Origin: Paenibacillus periandrae
GTDB taxonomy: Bacteria; Bacillota; Bacilli; Paenibacillales; NBRC-103111
Length of the DNA: 64,000 bases
Reading direction: 5' to 3'
Assembly (NCBI RefSeq): GCF_022458865.1
Contig: NZ_JAJNMU010000017.1
Coordinates: forward strand, 62,001-126,000
The notes beneath the pieces were generated by a model. It did no database searches, was not told where the DNA came from, and saw nothing but the letters and a program-made list of their open reading frames with translations. The position numbers were made by a program, and so were the translations under genes. How positions within the stretch are numbered: the first letter of the stretch is position 1; the number at the start of each line of letters is the position of its first letter. Below, in pieces: positions 18,477 to 27,077 of this stretch.

Positions 18477-20645
18477 ATGAAAATAACAATTCAGAACAAG
18501 GTTAATTCCTATCAGGGCAATGTGCAGGGAAAGGCCAATGAACCGATAACGGTTGCGGGTCTGCTGGATCGCGCCAGGCGGGGGCTTGATGGTTATTATG
18601 GGGGCGGTGAGCCTGATTGGACGCTGGAGCATATATACGATCGACTGGAGCATAATGCACCGAGAATCGCCATCATTGGAGGGTCATCCGACCATCCGGC
18701 GCACATTTTGGATCACGAGACCGTATACAAGGCTGCTTTAAAAATTTGGCAGGAGGGCGGTGTGCCTTTTTATTTCAGCACCCCGGTGCTCTGTGACGGA
18801 ACGGCCCAGAACAATATCGGCATGTCGTATTCGCTGCAGAGCCGCAACGCCATAGCTGAGATCGTTGTCAATCAAATGGAAGCGCATTCTTATCATGGTG
18901 CCTTTGTGATACAGGGCTGCGATAAGCAGCCCCTCGGTATTTTAAGCGGGCTTGCGCATTTGGATCGGGTTCGCCGTTACCGTGGGGAGCATCATGTATT
19001 TGCAACGTTTAGTCCTTCCCATGTGTTGATGGGCGGTACGATTCCCGACGATTTGAAGCGGGAACTGGCAGAGCTGGCATCACAGGCCGACACCGCAGGC
19101 TTTGACGACATAGGTGCCGATATCCGCGAGGCTGTCAGCTATATTTTGCAATGCTCCTCCAATACATCCTTTCAGGGCGTGTTCCAACGTGCCGTGGAGC
19201 GCGGGCTTATGACGGAAGAGCAGCACCTTGATTTTGAAAAAAGACTGGCCGTTAATACCTGTGATTCCGCAGGCGGGATTTGTGCGTTTCATGGTACAGG
19301 CAACAGCTCGCGGGATATCACCGCAGGCTTCGGCATCGTAAGCCCTGTTCTGGAGCTGCTGATTGAGCCGCCTACCCAGGTACAGGTCGACAAAGCGATT
19401 GAGCAATTATTTTCCATTATCCAGCGGCCGGAATGCAGTGTGAGTGAATTGGTACGAGCGAATATTGGCAATACGATCAAGCTGCACAGCGCCGGAGGCG
19501 GCTCGACGAACCTGATGATGCATATTGTCGGTGCGATGATTTATGCTGGATACGATTTTCGCTTGAGTGATCTGGAGGCAATTGTGAATTCCCATCCCAT
19601 TCCCGATTTGTTCGATTACAGCCTGACGGAGGGCAGGGACATCTATACCTTGGCGCAGCAGTGCTGCTCAGGGCAAATCCGAGGCATGGAAACCTTGATC
19701 TATGAGCTGTCACGCAATGGAGTCCCCATGGATTTGGATGCACCTACAGTAACGGGCCAAACATGGCGGCAGCGGCTGTCAGACACAACCAATCTAAGTG
19801 CGGATGGCGTCAAGGAAAATCGGATTATTTTGAGCACACCAAGAAGAAGCTTTAGCGGTGTCGATGTGCTGAGCAGCAACTTTTTTAACAATGCAGTCGT
19901 GAAGATTAGCGGTATGCCGACCAAGCAGCTGGATTTATTTGATCAAAGAATTGCATTCGTGCTGTATTACGAAAATGAAGAGGAGGCTAATCATCATCTG
20001 CTGGATGTGAACCTGCTGGATGGATTGAAAATGAGCAGGTTATTCCGTCTGGAGCATATGCGGCAAATGGCCTATCATAACGCAGCGGTTCCCCTGGATC
20101 AGCTGAAGGATATGGATTATGATGAGCTGTTTGATCATATGATTCAGCAGGAATGGCTAAGACTGGCTGTCATTATATCCGGACAAGGGCCTGAGGCATT
20201 TGGAATGCCGGAAATGATGACGCCGATGCAGCATATTAATGCAGACCGCAAGCTGAGACGCCTGACTACTTTAATCAGCGATGGACGATATTCGGGTGTA
20301 ACCTTTGGAGCTGCGGTCGGGCATGTGACTCCGGAGGCTTATCATGAGGGGGGGCTGCTGTATATGCAGGAGGGAGATCTGCTCCATCTGCAGTTTCGCA
20401 GCAAAAGAATTGATTTGCTTGATTCTGAAGCCTTCATTACTGGGGAAGTAGCGCTTTTTCAAGGAGAGCTTCATGTGCAGCGTAAGGAATTGGGTATGGC
20501 AAGACTGGAACGATTACGCCACCGTCAGCGGATGGTAGCGGCATCTAACCGTCTGCGGGATTGTACAGATGCCTCACGTGGGGTTGTTCCAATGGGGGTG
20601 GCGCTGGATGCGGACATGAAGTGGCCGCCCAGCAGTAAGCTGTAA
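18477..20645 (+). CDS. IlvD/Edd-family sugar-acid dehydratase (YjhG-like)
   Basis: 722 residues, longer than IlvD (about 560) and nearer the YjhG/YagF xylonate dehydratase class. Family marks are QGCDKQPLGILSG, VNTCDSAGGICAFHGTGNS (iron-sulfur cysteines) and SDGRYSGVTFG. Such enzymes remove water from aldonic acids such as D-xylonate or L-arabinonate in the cytoplasm to give 2-keto-3-deoxy acids. The ATG at 18477 follows GGGGAAG; an ATG at 18453 would add eight residues. It is preceded by a GntR regulator and followed 62 bases later by a TIM-barrel-like protein, suggesting a sugar-acid pathway. Confidence 0.85.
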   Translation: MKITIQNKVNSYQGNVQGKANEPITVAGLLDRARRGLDGYYGGGEPDWTLEHIYDRLEHNAPRIAIIGGSSDHPAHILDHETVYKAALKIWQEGGVPFYFSTPVLCDGTAQNNIGMSYSLQSRNAIAEIVVNQMEAHSYHGAFVIQGCDKQPLGILSGLAHLDRVRRYRGEHHVFATFSPSHVLMGGTIPDDLKRELAELASQADTAGFDDIGADIREAVSYILQCSSNTSFQGVFQRAVERGLMTEEQHLDFEKRLAVNTCDSAGGICAFHGTGNSSRDITAGFGIVSPVLELLIEPPTQVQVDKAIEQLFSIIQRPECSVSELVRANIGNTIKLHSAGGGSTNLMMHIVGAMIYAGYDFRLSDLEAIVNSHPIPDLFDYSLTEGRDIYTLAQQCCSGQIRGMETLIYELSRNGVPMDLDAPTVTGQTWRQRLSDTTNLSADGVKENRIILSTPRRSFSGVDVLSSNFFNNAVVKISGMPTKQLDLFDQRIAFVLYYENEEEANHHLLDVNLLDGLKMSRLFRLEHMRQMAYHNAAVPLDQLKDMDYDELFDHMIQQEWLRLAVIISGQGPEAFGMPEMMTPMQHINADRKLRRLTTLISDGRYSGVTFGAAVGHVTPEAYHEGGLLYMQEGDLLHLQFRSKRIDLLDSEAFITGEVALFQGELHVQRKELGMARLERLRHRQRMVAASNRLRDCTDASRGVVPMGVALDADMKWPPSSKL

Positions 20646-20707
20646 GAGATGCAGTACCAGTAAGCAGCCTTCAGGTAATTATCAGCAAAGGAAGGGAATG
20701 TGATCAC

Positions 20708-21646
20708 ATGGATAAATCGAGAGCGCTATTAAAATCATTAGGCTTTCTGGAGCGGGAGGCTTACGACCTTCCGAATTCATCAAAAAGGTTTCCAGACGGT
20801 GCGCAGTATCGGGTGGAAATTCCAAGTGTTGAAGGACCGGAGGCGTTAAAGGCCGTCTTTGAGGAAGCGGACCGTTACGGGATTGTGATTCATCGCGTAT
20901 CTCAAGGGAGCGGCATTATGCTGCTTACAGATGCGGAAATTTCCGAAATGGTCGAGCTCTGTGCAGCACGCGGCGTTGAGCTCAGCTTATTCGTCGGACC
21001 GCGCGGAACCTGGGATATTAGCGCGCTGCCGCTAACACCTGCGGGTAAGGTCGTTGCACTGCGCCATGAGGGTATAGATCAGCTTGTTTATGCTATGGAG
21101 GATTTACAGCGGGCTAACCGTTTGGGAGTACGTGGTGCGTTGGTCGCAGATGAGGGCTTGCTGCTGCTGACCAAAGAAATGAAAAAGCAGGGATTAATCG
21201 CAGCGAATTTTGTCGTCAAGGTATCGGTGCAAATGATGGCGGCGAATCCGGTTTCGATCAAGCTGATGGAGGATATAGGTGCAGATACGTACAATTTACC
21301 TACAGCATTGACACTGCCCAAGCTGGCCTCAATCCGTCCGGCTGTCGATATCCCGCTGGATCTCTACGTGGAAGCACCGGACGGCTTGGGTGGGTTTATT
21401 CGTCATTATGAGATACCGGAATTCATTCGTGTGTTGTCTCCGGTCTATATCAAGTTTGGTCTGCGTAATCATCCGGATGTGTATCCGAGCGGACAGCATC
21501 TGGAGCAGATTAACATTAATTTATGCCGGGAGCGTGTTCGGCGGGCTTATATGGGCCTCGAGCTGCTCAAACAGTATGTACCGGATTTGATAACCTCCGA
21601 GCTCGGCGCAGCAGATTTGGGAATTCCGATTCCCCCCAGGCCGTAG
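20708..21646 (+). CDS. TIM-barrel-like protein, possibly U32-peptidase-related; function unknown
   Basis: 312 residues, no signal peptide or membrane segment. Alternating hydrophobic strands (LSLFVGPRGTWD, ANFVVKVSVQMMAANP, IPLDLYVEAPDGLGG, YIKFGLRNHP) resemble a beta/alpha barrel of the type annotated as U32 peptidase, but I see no catalytic motif that settles it. The ATG at 20708 follows GGAAGGG. It is probably co-transcribed with the dehydratase gene 62 bases upstream, so it may act on a keto-deoxy sugar acid (aldolase-like or isomerase). That role is inferred only from position. Confidence 0.5.
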   Translation: MDKSRALLKSLGFLEREAYDLPNSSKRFPDGAQYRVEIPSVEGPEALKAVFEEADRYGIVIHRVSQGSGIMLLTDAEISEMVELCAARGVELSLFVGPRGTWDISALPLTPAGKVVALRHEGIDQLVYAMEDLQRANRLGVRGALVADEGLLLLTKEMKKQGLIAANFVVKVSVQMMAANPVSIKLMEDIGADTYNLPTALTLPKLASIRPAVDIPLDLYVEAPDGLGGFIRHYEIPEFIRVLSPVYIKFGLRNHPDVYPSGQHLEQININLCRERVRRAYMGLELLKQYVPDLITSELGAADLGIPIPPRP

Positions 21647-21756
21647 AGTCTTTTCATTGTTACCTTCTTTATGCTAAGGTGTTAATAGGAGTCTGACCGG
21701 CAAAATGTGGTTTGAGTTTTGTGGAGAAGACTCTTAGATAAGGAAGTGTGGAAGCC

Positions 21757-22311
21757 ATGAAAAGGGTGCTCATAACAGGGTACAAGGCAACGGAGCTGGG
21801 TATCTTTTCGCAGAAGCATCCGGGAATTGCCATTATCAAGAAAGCGATCGCCAAACAAGTGACGGCTTTAATGGACGAAGGTCTGGAATGGGTCATCGTT
21901 AGTGGTCAATGGGGCGTCGAGGTGTGGGCCGCTGAAGCGGTGATTGAGCTCAAGCAGCAGCATCCCAATCTGCAGTTGGCAGTAATAACCCCATTTCTGG
22001 AGCAAGAGGAAAAGTGGAGTGATGACAAAAAAGAAATTTATAATCATGTGCTGCAGCACGCCGATTATGTTAACAGTGTAACGAAAACGAAGTACGAGGG
22101 GCCGTGGCAGTTTAAGGAAAAAAACAGGTTTTTGCTGCGTAATTCCGATGGTATGATAATACTGTATGATGAAGAAACCGAAGGCTCGCCCAAATATATG
22201 AGGGAACAGGCATTAAACCAGGCGGCAAAAACCAATACGTATACACTTTATACAATTACAGCCTTTGACTTGCAAAGTATCGCAGAAGATGAAATGAATC
22301 GATACGATTAA
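21757..22311 (+). CDS. ypsA: DUF1273/YpsA-like SLOG-fold protein
   Basis: 184 residues. The N-terminus KRVLITGYKATELGIF and the segment WVIVSGQWGVEVWAAEAV match the YpsA family, a Rossmann-like SLOG fold expected to bind a nucleotide or nucleotide-derived ligand. YpsA of Bacillus subtilis has been linked to cell division and stress; its biochemical role is unsettled. The ATG at 21757 aligns with the family start; a GTG nine bases earlier is too close to the AAGGAAG site. A tiny ORF and an amidoligase gene follow closely, an arrangement worth noting. Confidence 0.85.
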   Translation: MKRVLITGYKATELGIFSQKHPGIAIIKKAIAKQVTALMDEGLEWVIVSGQWGVEVWAAEAVIELKQQHPNLQLAVITPFLEQEEKWSDDKKEIYNHVLQHADYVNSVTKTKYEGPWQFKEKNRFLLRNSDGMIILYDEETEGSPKYMREQALNQAAKTNTYTLYTITAFDLQSIAEDEMNRYD

Positions 22312-22329
22312 AAGGCAGGAGGAATAACG

Positions 22330-22356
22330 ATGCCAAGAAAAAAAATCCCCCGTTAA
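22330..22356 (+). CDS. Very short peptide ORF (MPRKKIPR) with an A8 run, between ypsA and the amidoligase gene
   Basis: GGAGG, six bases before the ATG, makes an excellent ribosome site for an ORF of only eight codons. An A8 run at codons 3-6 could allow slippage, or the read may have an indel. Losing one A gives a 30-residue hydrophobic-basic peptide whose TGA overlaps the amidoligase ATG (22420-22423). Gaining one gives a 20-residue peptide ending in SWSTSSSIYY at 22391. Which version is made cannot be decided here. The ORF may be a leader that couples translation, or a peptide substrate for the amidoligase. Confidence 0.4.
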   Translation: MPRKKIPR

Positions 22357-22419
22357 TCTCGTGGTCCACCTCTTCTTCTATTTATTATTGAAACCTGTTC
22401 AATATAAGATAAGGAGAGG

Positions 22420-23334
22420 ATGACAGCGATGTGGCCAAAAGCTGTGGATTGGAAAGCCCTGAAATTTGGCATTGAGATTGAGTTTGTAGGTGGTAATCCA
22501 GAAGACTTGGAGCTTTTACCTGATTGGGTTATGTCGTTGGATGAACTTCAGATAGACGAGACAGGATCAGAGTCAGGCAGCGAGCTTAAACCGCCACCGA
22601 TCCTGTGGGAGGATAGGGACCAAATACGAGTCATGTTGAACCGGCTGCAGGAGCAAGGTGCTACAGTAAATTGGAGCTGTGGTTTTCATGTTCATATTGG
22701 TCTGGAGCCATGGGGACAAGACATTGTGCTGCCGCTAATCGACGCAGCGCTGCTGTATCAGCAGGCTATTCAAGAAATAGTGAGTACCAGCGAGCATCGG
22801 CTGCTGTATTGCCCTCCGCTTACTTCGGAGATGCGAAGTGAGTTTGTTGTAAATCCGGGTCCAAGGGCGGTTCGTCATCGGGGACGTCCACAATCTCATC
22901 GCTGCGGAATCAATACAGCAGCTTGGTTTGATATCGGGACTGTGGAAATTCGTTATGCTAACGGTACGATGAATTATGAGGAGATCCTCAATACGATTGA
23001 GCTTTATTTAAGGTTCGTGTCAGCGATAGGTGCTGGTCGTAAGCTTTCTCGCGATCCGCACAGCCTGGCAATTGAACTTGAGGCTCCTGTTAAGGGGTAC
23101 CCGGCACCAATGCCGCCTCCCAGATGGTATCAAGAAAGAACATGGCTTGATGAAGCGATGATTCCCGCATTAGCTACTCTTGCCAACGAGCTTGTACCGG
23201 ATGGCGAAATCCATCATGTGCTGCCCGTAGCTGACGGGATTCTATTAGCGATAGAAAACAATGAGGGCAAGCTGTCCAAATATGTTGTTCAACCACCTGC
23301 AGAGGGGTGGAAGCTTATCCGCAAAATCTATTGA
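22420..23334 (+). CDS. Amidoligase-family enzyme (glutamine-synthetase-like fold)
   Basis: 304 residues. FGIEIEFVGG (residues 17-26) carries the paired metal-binding glutamates, WSCGFHVHIG the conserved His-x-His, and TVEIRYANGTMN the E-x-R motif, the set expected of Amidoligase_2 proteins. These are predicted to form amide bonds with ATP, joining an amine or peptide to a carboxylate. Two ATGs are possible: 22420 has only a 3-base gap from AAGGAG, and 22429 has a longer gap. The gene lies behind ypsA and a tiny ORF, so a peptide-modifying role is plausible but unproven. Confidence 0.8.
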   Translation: MTAMWPKAVDWKALKFGIEIEFVGGNPEDLELLPDWVMSLDELQIDETGSESGSELKPPPILWEDRDQIRVMLNRLQEQGATVNWSCGFHVHIGLEPWGQDIVLPLIDAALLYQQAIQEIVSTSEHRLLYCPPLTSEMRSEFVVNPGPRAVRHRGRPQSHRCGINTAAWFDIGTVEIRYANGTMNYEEILNTIELYLRFVSAIGAGRKLSRDPHSLAIELEAPVKGYPAPMPPPRWYQERTWLDEAMIPALATLANELVPDGEIHHVLPVADGILLAIENNEGKLSKYVVQPPAEGWKLIRKIY

Positions 23335-23357
23335 TGTAAATAAATGGTAAAAAAACA

Positions 23358-23386
23358 GACCCATTCGTCATAAAGACGGAGGGGTC
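23358..23386. terminator. Terminator between the amidoligase gene and the convergent MFS gene
   Basis: GACCC-ATTCGTC pairs with GACGGAG-GGGTC with a G-U pair and one mismatch around a 5-base ATAAA loop, followed by CTTTCTTTA. The mirror strand starts with a run of A/T, so it may work for both genes. Confidence 0.6.
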
Positions 23387-23414
23387 CTTTCTTTAGATAC
23401 CTATAGCGGCTTGC

Positions 23415-24695
23415 TCATTCCACACTTTTTGCTCGGCCGGCACCTGCCCAGCGCATAAGCCTTGGTGTGACGATCAGTAGAAAGCATAAGGAGCCAAGCA
23501 CACGGAAGGTGCCTATTAAGGTCATACTCGCGTCATAATTAACCACAGTAAACAGCTTCATACCAACAATTGGAGCAAATATAGCTGAAATCTGCGATAA
23601 CGTCGTATAAATCGCGATGCCTCTTTGTCGGCCCTGCTCGGGGACAATTTCCAGCAGCCGATTAAAGACCGATTGCTGAAAGCCGGCTGTTGCAATCCCG
23701 CCTATAAAATCATACAGATAGACCCAATTCATATTGGGAGCGTGCAGCCAGAAGTAAGGGGTAAGTCCAAGCACCAATGCAGAGACGAATACGGTCCAGG
23801 CCGTACCTCTGCGATCGGCATAACGGGCAAATAAGCGATAACCCAACAGGGCGCCGAGTGCCCCTGCAATGACGTCAATGCTGATCATTGTATTGGTGGC
23901 GAGCAGCGTATCCGCTTTGATTTTGGCGTAAATCGGCCAAGCCGCCTGCCAGGCAAATATATATACGATCGCGCTTCCACAGAACAAATAGTAGGTTCTT
24001 CCCTGATTCAGCTTATACCGATCGATCCAGCTATTGGACTGAAGGCTTTGTTTATCCGGGATGATCTGTTCAATAATTTGATTGTGGGGAATGATTTCTT
24101 CACTCGGTATGCGAAGTCTCATGAAATACCACGTTTCAATGAAAGCAAATACGAAGCCAACGGAGAAGGCAACCTGGTAGCCAAAAGGATAAGTAAGACT
24201 GTCGATGCCCCAGCCTGCAATAAAAGCAACCAGGCATCCGCACAATCCCGTCCACATGTTACGTTGTGCAAATACCCGGTTGCGGTAGCTGGCGGGAATA
24301 ATCTCGCCCATCATCGATTGCCATGCTACGGCAATGACCGAATTGGTAGCATTGTAGAGGCTAACCAATAGAATCAATGCCGTGATGGAGGACACACCCA
24401 TGTAGGGGACGAATATTAACAAAAAATAAAACAAACGGCAGATCATGATCATACTGGCAATGATCCGCTTTTGTTTGTGAAAGCGCCCGATAATAATGGA
24501 AGCTGGTATAACAAGCAAAATGGTAAACAAGGCAGGAATGGATGAAAGCAAGGCATAATCATTGTTCGTGGCACCTAAACGGGCAGCCAGCACAGCAATG
24601 AAAGGAGTCACGCAATTGAATCCGATTGACCAGGCAATTCCGTTCCACAGATTATTATGAATATTATTCCGCAGAACCTTGTATTCAGCTTTCAT
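23415..24695 (-). CDS. MFS transporter
   Basis: 426 residues with about twelve hydrophobic segments. The loop after helix 2 contains GRFHKQKR, a variant of the MFS basic motif, and the region VAWQSMMGEIIPASYRNRVFAQRN is typical of the YfkF/DUF-type MFS members in Paenibacillus. The ATG at 24695 follows AGGTGA. It starts 21 bases after the stop of the deacetylase gene and is probably in its operon. The substrate is unknown. Confidence 0.82.
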   Translation of the reverse strand: MKAEYKVLRNNIHNNLWNGIAWSIGFNCVTPFIAVLAARLGATNNDYALLSSIPALFTILLVIPASIIIGRFHKQKRIIASMIMICRLFYFLLIFVPYMGVSSITALILLVSLYNATNSVIAVAWQSMMGEIIPASYRNRVFAQRNMWTGLCGCLVAFIAGWGIDSLTYPFGYQVAFSVGFVFAFIETWYFMRLRIPSEEIIPHNQIIEQIIPDKQSLQSNSWIDRYKLNQGRTYYLFCGSAIVYIFAWQAAWPIYAKIKADTLLATNTMISIDVIAGALGALLGYRLFARYADRRGTAWTVFVSALVLGLTPYFWLHAPNMNWVYLYDFIGGIATAGFQQSVFNRLLEIVPEQGRQRGIAIYTTLSQISAIFAPIVGMKLFTVVNYDASMTLIGTFRVLGSLCFLLIVTPRLMRWAGAGRAKSVE

Positions 24696-24716
24696 CAAGT
24701 CACCTGGATTCCTTAG

Positions 24717-25571
24717 TTATTGGTTAGGCACATTTTGTGAAATCAGGTTAGAGACGGTCACGAATTGATAGCCGTGTTCTTTTAAATAAGCAATGATTAG
24801 CGGCAGCGCCTGAACCGTGTTGGACAGATTGCCATTTTTACCGCCAGCCGAATGCTGCAATATAATGGCACCGGGTCTTACTTCTTTTTTTATATTTTGC
24901 AGGATCCGATCCGTGGAAATACCCTCCCAATCTCTGGAATCCACCGACCAGTTGACGATTTTGTGCGATTTTTCCGCGTATTCGATCACCTGCTGCGATA
25001 CAGCTCCATAGGGAGGACGAAGCAGTGTGGTAGGTTGGTTCGTTAAGCTTTGGATGACTTCATCGGTTTTGTCAATTTCCGCTTCCAATTGCTGCTCATC
25101 GAGCTTGGTCAGATCTGAATGACTCCATGAATGATTGCCAATCTCATGCCCAGCGCTAATGATTCGCTTCATGACGTCTTTGTGTGCAGCAGCATGCTCT
25201 CCTATGACGAAGAAGGTTGCTGTTATATTTTGTTTTTTTAATAGATTGAGAATTTGATCCGTATACTTTGAATCAGGTCCATCGTCAAAAGTTAGGGCTA
25301 CTAACTTCTTTTGGTTGCTGCGGGCACCCGAATATGTCACATGCTCCTTGATGTTGTAGGCCGGACTTACGGTTAGAGCTGGACCCATGACAACAGGTGC
25401 TGGTGTGGGTGTCGGCGCAGTTGCGGAGACAGGTGTTGGTGCTTCGATAGGTTGGTTTTCCACGCTGGGTGCAGGACCCACAGCGGCTGGAGCGGGATCG
25501 ACAGGGTGTCCACAGCTGGTTAGTACGAGCAAAAGCGTTAGCATAATAATGGTAATAATCTTAGGTTGCAT
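24717..25571 (-). CDS. Polysaccharide deacetylase lipoprotein (CE4, NodB domain)
   Basis: 284 residues. The N-terminal hydrophobic segment ends in LVLTSC, a lipobox, so the enzyme is anchored outside. A Pro/Ala/Thr-rich linker (about residues 25-70) leads to a NodB domain with all five motifs: LTFDDGPDS (catalytic and metal Asp), HSWSHSDL (metal His), RPPYGA, SVDSRDW and IILQHSAGG. It should remove acetyl groups from N-acetylglucosamine units of peptidoglycan or chitin. It may be the PdaA/PdaB-like type linked to cell wall or spores. The MFS gene follows closely. Confidence 0.93.
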   Translation of the reverse strand: MQPKIITIIMLTLLLVLTSCGHPVDPAPAAVGPAPSVENQPIEAPTPVSATAPTPTPAPVVMGPALTVSPAYNIKEHVTYSGARSNQKKLVALTFDDGPDSKYTDQILNLLKKQNITATFFVIGEHAAAHKDVMKRIISAGHEIGNHSWSHSDLTKLDEQQLEAEIDKTDEVIQSLTNQPTTLLRPPYGAVSQQVIEYAEKSHKIVNWSVDSRDWEGISTDRILQNIKKEVRPGAIILQHSAGGKNGNLSNTVQALPLIIAYLKEHGYQFVTVSNLISQNVPNQ

Positions 25572-25747
25572 GAAATCATCTTCTTTCTTAAGCCTTATAT
25601 CACCATTATAATAGATTTGGAGAAAATTGTCGTTTATTAAAATAAAAACTCAGATCATAGTTGTTCAATGTCTGAAAGATTGCTAGCATATGGATAACAG
25701 ACGGTTTTGCCATTCTGAACAGGGTATGGGAAAGGAATGGTCAGGGT

Positions 25748-26947
25748 ATGACCTTGTTTCAAATATGGGCGATTGCTCCACGGAATATTAAGGTATTGTA
25801 TGTGACGATTTTTATGATGAACATGGGTTTTTATGCACTTATACCCTATTTGACGCTATATCTGACAGGCAGCTTGATGTGGTCGATGGCACTAACAGGC
25901 GTAATGCTCGGCGTGCGCCAGTTTTCCCAGCAGGGCATGACCTTTATGGGAGGACTGATGGCTGATCGGTGGGGCTGCAAGCAAACGATGGTTTTGGGTC
26001 TGGCTGTGCGATCCATTGGATTTATGGGTTTTGCGGTTAGTCTGTACCCGTGGCATTTTTTTGCCGCCGCTATAGTTGCGGGCTTGGGCGGAGCCCTCTT
26101 TGAGCCTGCGATCCAGGCTGCATTCGCCAGATTAGCGCCTGAGGCTCATCGAAAGCAGCTTTTTTCGCTGAAAAATATGATTGTTAATATCGGCATCATC
26201 GCTTCTACGTTAATGGGCAGCATGCTGCTTTCAGTTGATTTTCATTATCTTGGTATTTTTGCAGGTTCGGTATTTATGTTCCTTGCTGTATATATTTATG
26301 TGGTACTGCCCCCTTTGGACATTGAAATCACAAAAAGTCATTTTCGCAAGGATATCGGCAGTATTCTCAGGGATGCGCCGTTTGTAGGCTATACGATTAT
26401 TTTGATCGGCTATTTTTACTTATATATGCAGCTATTCCTCACCATTCCGAGGCTTGCGGTATCTGTGACTGGAGATCCCTCCAGTGTCGCTTATGTCTAT
26501 GGTACGGTTTCAGGGGCCGTTATATGCTTTCAATTGGCAGTAACCCGTTATTTTGAGCGCTATGCTAATCGATTTATTTTGATTGGCTTGGGCGCTTTGC
26601 TAATGGGAATCGGACTTATGCTGTTTGGCTTATCGAAGGGACTGCTGATGCTCTGTATAGCCTCTGTGTTATTTGCGCTTGGCACGATGATCTCTGCTCC
26701 CCTGATGCTGGATGTGGTGCAAATGTTTGCTCCACCCCGGCTCATTGCCTCCTATTATGGTTTTAACGGGTATTCGATGGCACTTGGCGGAGCACTCAGT
26801 ACGAGTCTTGGCGGCTGGTTCTATGATTTGGGGCAAGCCAAAGGCATGCCGCTGCTGCCGTGGAGCCTATGTCTCGCAGTTTCAGTTCTGGTGATGGGTG
26901 GCATGTGCTTTTTCAAGGAAAGGAGTGGAGTTCAGCTTACGAAATAA
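25748..26947 (+). CDS. MFS multidrug-type transporter
   Basis: 399 residues with about twelve hydrophobic segments. GGLMADRWGCKQTM between helices 2 and 3 is the MFS motif A (GxxxDRxGRRxx), and QFSQQGMTFMGG resembles the drug-efflux MdtH/YqjV group. It is divergent from the deacetylase gene across 176 bases. The substrate cannot be inferred. Confidence 0.87.
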   Translation: MTLFQIWAIAPRNIKVLYVTIFMMNMGFYALIPYLTLYLTGSLMWSMALTGVMLGVRQFSQQGMTFMGGLMADRWGCKQTMVLGLAVRSIGFMGFAVSLYPWHFFAAAIVAGLGGALFEPAIQAAFARLAPEAHRKQLFSLKNMIVNIGIIASTLMGSMLLSVDFHYLGIFAGSVFMFLAVYIYVVLPPLDIEITKSHFRKDIGSILRDAPFVGYTIILIGYFYLYMQLFLTIPRLAVSVTGDPSSVAYVYGTVSGAVICFQLAVTRYFERYANRFILIGLGALLMGIGLMLFGLSKGLLMLCIASVLFALGTMISAPLMLDVVQMFAPPRLIASYYGFNGYSMALGGALSTSLGGWFYDLGQAKGMPLLPWSLCLAVSVLVMGGMCFFKERSGVQLTK

Positions 26948-27029
26948 TCTGACAATATGGTGACAACAGCAATCGGAGGAACACTTTGACCACGCAGCGG
27001 AGGCTTTGTCACCGTACTTGGAACTGGAA

Positions 27030-27068
27030 GCTTACGAAGTCAGTTTTGCTACTCAAAACTTTAAGGAG
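27030..27068 (+). repeat. Dispersed hairpin repeat in front of the metallophosphoesterase gene
   Basis: GCTTACGAAGTCAGTTTTGC, then TACTC, then AAAACTTTAAGGAG: AGTTTTG pairs with CAAAACT, and the element ends in the ribosome site AAGGAG. The same unit occurs three times before coaE (63632-63759). Confidence 0.8.
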
Positions 27069-27077
27069 GAAACAAGC

